From positions 40,391,902 through 40,455,901 of the forward strand of contig OU452198.1 in the NCBI GenBank assembly GCA_911728435.2: 64,000 nucleotides of DNA. The letters are read 5' to 3'. The stretch's first letter is position 1. Each line of letters starts with the position of its first letter. Shown here one piece after another: positions 57,871-64,000 of this stretch. A program made the position numbers and the translations under genes. This DNA is from Apoderus coryli. Lineage: Eukaryota > Arthropoda > Insecta > Coleoptera > Attelabidae. The notes below the pieces were generated by a model, which ran no database searches, had not been told where the DNA came from, and saw only the letters and a program-made list of their open reading frames with translations.

Positions 57871-60483
57871 ATGTCAAAATATGTAAATAGGAAGAAACTA
57901 ATAAAGTATTTGACTGATTTTGGACCACCACATTCATTGGTTGTTGAGTCTGACGGTAACGACACATACGTTGCACCAGATAAACCTCGAAATAAAACTA
58001 CTGGTAGATCCCGAACCCAACGTCTGTTGGAAACATGGTACATTGACATGATGCAATGCAGTCTTTATTTGGTAAGTATGAATGTATGAAACTGGAACTA
58101 GCTAAGAAAATAATGAATGTTTTAATTTAAAGGATTTTAGACCGCACCTAGAGTGCGTAGTAAAGAACTTTCATGATGGAATTTTGAGTGATGAGGATGA
58201 AATACCGGCCACATGTAGTAAAAGTGGCTATACAGAAATAGCGAGTAAGGCTAAACGGACAGATGCAGATGATGATAAACCAATGGATTTTGTAAGTTGT
58301 TTATTATTATGTTTGTTAGAATAAGCAGCGTGGTTTAAAAAGCTTGTAATTCAAATTGTTATTATAGGCCTAGAATACTATTTGTGAATTGATTTTTGGA
58401 AAAATAACTCTTATGTACTCACATATTTCTTACACGAGGTACCAGGCTCTTTTAATTTCATTTTGCTGAAAATTTGCTGCTACTCTACTGGACTGGTCTA
58501 GCAATTATGTGCTGGGGGCCAAAAAAGTTTAATCACAACTGACAAAAGCTGGCCTTGGTTCTTTAGAAAATGTTTTATAAAATATCACTAATTATCAACC
58601 TTATGCGTAGTAAGATACTGAGGAATTATTACGAGGAAGGTATTATAATTAGTGAGCCTTGCAGTTATATTGCAACACTGCATGGTATTCTTATTTGTTT
58701 GAGATAGGGCGAAGTAGTCAGAACATTCAAATAAAAGATTGCAACGTTTCGTGATTTTGTTGGGACTTTTTCAGGCTCTCTCTCATCAAAATGCTGTACA
58801 TAATAATATACTAATGGTCTTATTCGATGGCATATTAAAGTAAAAAATGGCATTTAAATAATTAATTTATGTTTGCCACTGAAAACTAGCACTATCAATC
58901 TCAATAAAGAAATTTTTATTCAGATTGATAGTGCTTAGTATTCAATGGCAAACATAAATAAAAATAATAATTTAGATGCCATTTTTTACTTTAATATGCC
59001 ATCGAATAAGACCATTAGTATATTATTATGTACAGCATTTTGATGAGAGAGAGCTTGAAAAAGTGATAATAAAATCACGAAACGTTGCAATCTTTTAATT
59101 GAATGTTGTGACTACTTTGCCCTATATCCCATCATTTCCTCATAAGAAATATACTATACTTCTTTTTACCACTCCGAATGGGACGTTTTCTAAATAAAAT
59201 GTGTGAGATTTGATTGGTTCTTGTGCTGTGAGTCACTGTAGATTTCAAAAAAGTAAAGTTGGATGGAGTCACTTTTTCAATTGGCCAACTTTGCTTTTTT
59301 GACATCCACTCACAGCATAATCAATTAAAATTTAATTGGAAATTTGTTTAGTCGATTTTATTATCAAATAGTTAACCCTATCAAGCAATCAATTAATAAT
59401 AATAATAATATTATTATTATTGTAATAAAATTATTACAAAGGCGAAGATGAGGCGTATGCCTCCTAACTTAACCTAATATATTTATAATAGGTACATAAC
59501 GCAAATACAAATTTACCCCTATGCAAAATATAAAAATATTAACAAGATACTATTAAACAAACAACAAATTATTAGCAGCGTATCAAAAAACCATTCGACA
59601 TTGCAGCCATTACCCCACTAGACCAAATTGGATATACTGTTCCGAATACGCAATTTAAATTTTAACCCCGATAATAATTTCACTTCATCTGGGAGCATGT
59701 TATACATATGGGCCACATTGTAAGAGAAGCTCCTCTCAAACTGAGCCGTCTTGTGTTTGGGCGGCGTTATAATAGATTTGTGTCTGAGATCTAAGTTGTG
59801 TACGTCAAAACGAAACTTGATCATCTGGTATAAGTATGATGGTAGTCTTTGAGTGATTAGTTGATTATAAATACTATACATATGTAGTACCCGCCGCTCT
59901 TTCATATTCAACCATCTTACTTCCCGCAACTTTGCTGAGATCCCTCTATCATATTTTCTTATCCCGCCTATGAGACGCACACAACAGTAAATTCTAACCT
60001 TTTTTTTCGAAAACTGTTAATTGGACGTTGAAACTCAGCCACAACGCAAGTTTCCACTTTTTTTGAGATTTAGAAATTGGTAGTAATATGTAGCTGCAGG
60101 GAGTCCACCGGAAATTTTGATTGTTTTATTTTTACACAACTTTATCGTGTGTTCTGATCATTGTTTGCGCTCGGTAATAATCATGACTCATTTTGTGCAT
60201 TTTGTTTATAATAATTGATAGTTTGTTTATTGTAATATATGTTTATTTTATTTATATTGATACTTTTTACCAGGAACCAAAGGAAACACCTCGCAGACCC
60301 ACACTATCATGTCCTGTATGTTTAAAGAAGATGGGCGGCGAATGGAGGAGGATGATGTCGACGACATGTGGCCATGTTTTTTGTGAACCATGTATTTTAC
60401 ACGTGATTTATAAAGGACAGGATTGTTGTCCCACATGCGAAGCACACGTTACTATCGATAACATACATCCGTTGCATCTGTAA
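57871..60483 (+). CDS. RNF4-like RING-finger E3 ligase, intact copy C
   Basis: Exons 57871-58071, 58133-58291 and 60274-60483, all phase 0 with GT-AG borders, give 189 residues; human RNF4 has 190. Exon 1 encodes MSKYVNRKKLIKYLTDFGPP and a basic tract; exon 2 is acidic and charged (GILSDEDEIPATC, KRTDADDDKPMDF); exon 3 carries a C3HC4 RING: CPVC, then CGH, FCEPC and CPTC, and ends in IDNIHPLHL, matching the RNF4 C-terminal signature. By homology it would transfer ubiquitin, possibly to SUMO-modified nuclear proteins; SUMO-interaction motifs are not obvious. The start is the first ATG after a shared upstream region. The long second intron holds a palindrome and a non-LTR fragment. This is the only intact member of the three. 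Confidence 0.8.
58702..59128. repeat. Palindrome of about 430 bp in copy C intron
   Basis: GATAGGGCGAAGTAGTCA at 58703 pairs with its complement ending near 59128; the centre is near 58915, where GATAGTGCT and AGCACTATC face each other. The arms contain TGATGAGAGAGAGC and, 30 bp later, CACGAAACGTTGCAATC on the plus strand, which again resembles a stretched hammerhead order but lacks the leading C. It is absent from copies A and B. Confidence 0.65.
59395..59985 (-). mobile_element. 5'-truncated non-LTR element in copy C intron
   Basis: An AAT/ATT tract at 59396-59422 is the 3' tail. The minus frame 59980-59618 encodes MRLIGGIRKYDRGISAKLRE, VRWLNMKERRVLHMYSIYNQ, then KFRFDVHNLDLR and RSFSYNVAHMYNMLPDEVK, the C-terminal end of the same RT family as 2604-3791 and 18539-20530. 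Only about 120 codons remain. Confidence 0.8.
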
Positions 60484-60809
60484 ATATATATTTTTAGTAC
60501 AGTCTTTTTAGTATTTATTATTTTATTAGATTATAAATTACAGGTATTTAATTGTATAAGGTAAACTTAAAAATAAAAACATTAGTTTCCATTTAATACG
60601 TGTTTGAAAAATCGGTTGTGTCGCCCCAAAACTTTCCCAACATGATATACCTAATATAAACTAACGTAACAAATTAACTACTTTACTCAAAAATTATCAA
60701 CAAAATATATTCTATTCGAACCCATAACCTTCCGCATGCGAAGCAAATTAAAATTTACCAAGTTTTATTCATAGCCACATAACACATCACAGAACTATAT
60801 ACATAAATA

Positions 60810-61511
60810 CGAGGCATGTTTTTTAAGTAAGTACCGTTTTGGAGTTAAAAAAAGACGTGCAAAGATATCGCAATAATTTTATTTTTACATGAAAGCCTGT
60901 ACCTTCATCTACTTTTCTACATAATTTCCGTTAATATTGAGGCACTTGTCATAACGTGGCACCAGTTTTTGAATACCCTCCTCATAAAATTCTGCTGCCT
61001 GACGCTGCATTGATTGTCTCATTACGAGGCAGAAACTCCACTAGCAATACTCCTTTTCTGTCCCAAAAAACTGTGCACATGATTTTCCGGGCAGAAATTG
61101 TTTGCTTAAACTTCACTCTTTTGGGTGATGATGAATGCCGCCATTCCATGGATTGTTGTTTCGATTCTGGTGTGACGTAGGCCACCCATGTTTCGTCACC
61201 AGTAACAATTTGGTCTAAAAAATCTTCACCTTCATTGTGGTACCGCTCCAGGAAAGTCAATGCACTGCCGAAACGTTGGGTTTTGTGCAAATCCGTCAAC
61301 ATTTTCGGAACAAACAAGTCAGGCGGCAGAATTTTATGAGGAGGGTATTCAAACACTGGTGCCACGTTATGACAAGTGCCTGAATATTCACGGAAATTAT
61401 GTAGAAAAGTAGATTAAGGTACAGGCTTTCATGTAAAAATAAAATTATTGCGATATCTTTGCACGTCTTTTTTTAATTCCAAAACGGTACTTACTTAAAA
61501 AACATGCCTCG
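60810..61511 (-). mobile_element. mariner element rearranged into a fold-back
   Basis: The ends CGAGGCATGTTTTTTAAGTA (60810) and its complement (to 61511) are flanked by TA on both sides. Unlike normal mariner, about 200 bp at each end are inverted copies: both encode the transposase C terminus, EFYEEGIQKLVPRYDKCLNI and NGNYVEK (minus strand, left arm; plus strand, right arm). The unique middle encodes, on the minus strand, KMLTDLHKTQRFGSALTFLE, VTGDETWVAYVTPESKQQ (first catalytic Asp region) and RKIMCTVFWDRKGVLLVEFL with the second Asp. So the 5' half was lost and replaced by an inverted copy of the 3' end. Confidence 0.8.
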
Positions 61512-61514
61512 TAT

Positions 61515-63550
61515 ATAAACAATATGGTAGGTACAATGATAATTTATATAAGCGTGCGAAGGGAACGCTCTCTAGATGTGTTATAAAGTAGGCACTCAAG
61601 TACCTACATATAATATTCTTATAAAAATATTGAATCCAACACTGATGAAATTTTAAACGCTATTTTCTCGAGAATTATGGCGGCAAACATCAAAAGTGAC
61701 TGTAGTATTGGATAGGGATGTTAATTAAAACTCGTGTTGTTAACCACATTTTATTGAATGAATTCCCAATCAAAAAGTATTACAATAATTGGTGTATTTT
61801 GCAAGTTAGTGATTTATTATAATCACCTGATTTACCTATGTTATATTAGTCGACATTAATTATTTGTCATGAGTATTCAAAATGTAATGTAATTATTCAT
61901 ATCCGGAAGTTAAGTAACACCTAAGCAATTATTACCTTCCTTTACAGGGTGTTCTAAGTTAGGTTCTACACCTTCCCTTTCCGAGAAAATGTCCTTCACT
62001 ATGGCCACTTGTGAAGGGCATTTCAACAGAATCACAAGAATAATAATTGCCAACTGATAGGTACTACTGCAAATTCTAAACAAAATACAAATAATTTAGA
62101 AACCATAAATTGCTGATCAAGTAGTACTATATTTGAAATGTAGGCACATGTTTAGTAAAGTGTTATGATTTTATATTTTATTTTACCCCTTATAACCTAC
62201 TTAAACTCGAAATATAATATACGCATTCATTAATACCATAAGTAACTACCTATAACTAGACCACAGCATTAATAAGTACAGCATTCCGACTCCACGTTTG
62301 CACTTTGAAGAAAACTGTGACGTAAGATGCCGCCATTTTTGGTTACAAGTCAGGTCCTGACTAAGAATAATTATTATAGTTTTTGGTTTCTAACCACAGT
62401 ACTGTATTTGTATTTTTGTAAAAATATTTAAGTACATAATAATATCGCTGTCAATTTCAGAAATATTTGTATATATATTAATTTAAATATCAGCATATCA
62501 GTTGCTCATGGTAACTATTGGAAAAAGTTGTTATTGTTAAAAAAGGATTAAGATTGTCAGATTTTTGATTAGTTTTCAATTTCTACATTATATTGGTCAG
62601 TTAAAATCGTTTCAGTTTTGTATTTAGTTTGTTATTTTTCTTTATTAATAAATCGCGTTTATTTCAATGTTCGTGGTTTATTATGAATATCGTTGTAGTG
62701 AGTTAAACGGGTAGTTTAATTCACAAATTACAACAACAGCAACTTTAAAGGCAAATTTTGGCAAAGACTTCTTGAAACTTTATAATGATATTGTCAATAA
62801 AATAACAACTAGCCACGCGACAACTTGTGTTTATGTTTCACTTGTATTTAGTTTAAAAACATATTAGATACTGTCATTTCGTAATATAAATTTTACGGTT
62901 ATACAAATAGTTGTTATAAACGTAAAATTATCTAGTATGTATCTTAATTTTTACTTATTACTCACCTAACAGGATTGGGGATGTTTAGAGCAAGTGTACC
63001 GCTTATTGGGACAACATTTTGCAACACACACATGTCCTCCGTGATTATTCATTGTATGGATCCCAAGACACGTTAATAAAAATAAAATCCTTTTAATTCT
63101 CACGAACACTATACCAAAAACACAAAACACAGATTTAGATTTAAACACAATATTTATTTATCTCGTACACGCCGACAATGAACTATATATTGAACACAGG
63201 AGTGAACTGTATCTATCTACGTCTATGCGATTATTTTGACGTTGTAACCCATAATGGCGGCATGCGCGACGATATGCGCAGGACGTCTTGCAAACGTGAA
63301 AGTCAGAATACTGTATTATTTATTATACTGTGACTAGACTAACAATAAATTCTTCACATTGCATGCATGCATATTTTTTGTAATAGGAGACGTCTCTATA
63401 TTATAATTTTACCTAAATATAATTAACGATATAGTAGCAATATTACAAATTCTAAATTCTCACTAAATTAAATAAAAACATTGTTTATTTCATAAAATAT
63501 ACACTGTGTCCACTTTCACCGCGTTACCTAAAAAAAATTTTACAACGGTT
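61515..63550. other. Mostly gene-free; one possible small exon at 62978-63060 (minus)
   Basis: On the minus strand MNNHGGHVCVAKCCPNKRYT and CSKHPQSC are encoded upstream of a GTGAGT donor-like site (complement at 62960-62965), but the frame stops just before it. CVAKCCP recalls the first cysteines of Methuselah-type receptor ectodomains; evidence is thin. The remainder is AT-rich with nothing recognised. Confidence 0.25.
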
Positions 63551-63557
63551 ATTATGA

Positions 63558-64000
63558 ATTGTATACTGTTTCCCCTTGTTGTCTTTAATAGTACAATTCG
63601 GGTTTTCTACTGACACAACCTCAAATGGTCCGTCGAACCAAGAGTCTAGTCTATGCCGATCTTCGTTAGACGACAAAACTAGATCGCCTGGTTTTAAGGA
63701 CAACTCTTTTGCATTTGTATCAAGTAGAATTTTACGTCTTCTCTTGGCATCGTCTAAGCAAAGATTAATTGTAGATTAATCTTTGGTCTAAGTATTCTTT
63801 AGCTCGCTTTTGTACAAGCTGCAACCTATACCGTGTTTCCTCATAGTAAGCGTCTATATTGTATAATGGATCTATGCGTGTTCCATCAAATAATTCTGGT
63901 AAACAGGCTTTCTTGGCGAAGACTAACTCGAAAGGAGTATAGTTGTGATATGTACTAGGTGTAGTATTGTAACAGAATGCAAAATATCTGCTCCAAATAT
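63558..64000 (-). mobile_element. Ty3/Gypsy pol, integrase C-terminal end (continues right)
   Basis: The minus strand reads SRYFAFCYNTTPSTYHNYTP and FELVFAKKACLPELFD from the right edge, the integrase end where host-range Gypsy elements have YN(T/S)xxHxxTxxxPFELVFG. It continues with EETRYRLQLVQKRAKEYLDQ and, after a frame break near 63775, LKPGDLVLSSNEDRHRLDSW and FDGPFEVVSVENPNCTI, the GPY/F module. The catalytic core lies beyond the window. The direction implies that any LTR lies to the left, but none was identified. Confidence 0.75.

Larger units (their letters stand above)
56187..60600. repeat. Segmental duplication copy C (same orientation as copy A)
   Basis: From GCGTGAACTCCGATAACC (56187) to about 60600 the order of parts matches 32275-36240: gag/LTR fragment, TATCGATA MITE, RNF4-like exon 1, intron blocks (CTAGCAATTATGTGCT), and RING exon. 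The intron contents differ: copy C has a middle exon, a palindrome and an RT fragment that A lacks, while A and B share a Crypton-like insert that C lacks. Confidence 0.8.

Noticed and set aside
61515..63550. Methuselah-like receptor gene
   Set aside because: Only a short cysteine-containing frame supports it, and the frame stops before the donor-like site.

Overview
The window reads as insect nuclear DNA: AT-rich, split genes with GT-AG introns, and dense layers of transposable elements (non-LTR elements of the RTE and Jockey/CR1-like types, Tc1/mariner, PIF/Harbinger, Ty3/Gypsy, and many TA-flanked repeats ending in CAGGGTG). A large, repeat-rich insect genome, perhaps a beetle, fits best, but the species cannot be fixed from sequence alone.

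Host genes. (1) Positions 1-1445 hold the last two coding exons of a CRAL-TRIO lipid-binding protein; the rest lies off the left edge. (2) A complete spermidine synthase gene (287 aa, four coding exons) runs from 12503 to 27712. Its introns are swollen by at least seven transposon remnants. (3) A THAP-domain gene or relic starts at 54502, with a one-base frame problem at the first splice junction. (4) A small RING-finger gene resembling RNF4 occurs three times: an intact three-exon copy C (57871-60483, 189 aa), a two-exon copy A (33987-36128), and a broken inverted copy B (42424-44612).

Layout. 1-12.5 kb: CRAL-TRIO end, non-LTR and RTE fragments, a 2.16 kb fold-back element (8086-10241) inserted in the 3' tail of a non-LTR element, and a mosaic Tc1/mariner relic. 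12.5-27.7 kb: spermidine synthase and its intronic elements, including a second fold-back of the same class (24849-27261). 27.9-32.2 kb: half of a fold-back arm split by an element with a ~140 bp tandem repeat. 32.3-45.7 kb: a giant inverted duplication (arms about 32905-37370 and 40430-45684) carrying RNF4-like copies A and B around a spacer that itself contains a 1.86 kb palindrome. 45.7-53.2 kb: an 0.84 kb palindrome, an integrase-type element with long inverted ends, and a decayed transposase with RAG1/Transib-like features. 54.5-60.6 kb: THAP gene and RNF4-like copy C. 60.8-64 kb: a mariner fold-back derivative and the 3' end of a Gypsy pol gene.

The most striking signal is a set of hammerhead self-cleaving RNA motifs. 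Motifs at 9319-9361 (minus) and 9489-9532 (plus), 25312-25354 (minus) and 51153-51200 (minus) share the core CTGATGA, a short stem II, GAAA (mutated in one copy) and GTC. In two copies helix I continues into a long stem whose two sides differ in sequence between copies but stay complementary, as expected of a conserved RNA fold. These motifs sit inside fold-back elements and may mark an undescribed ribozyme-bearing mobile element family.
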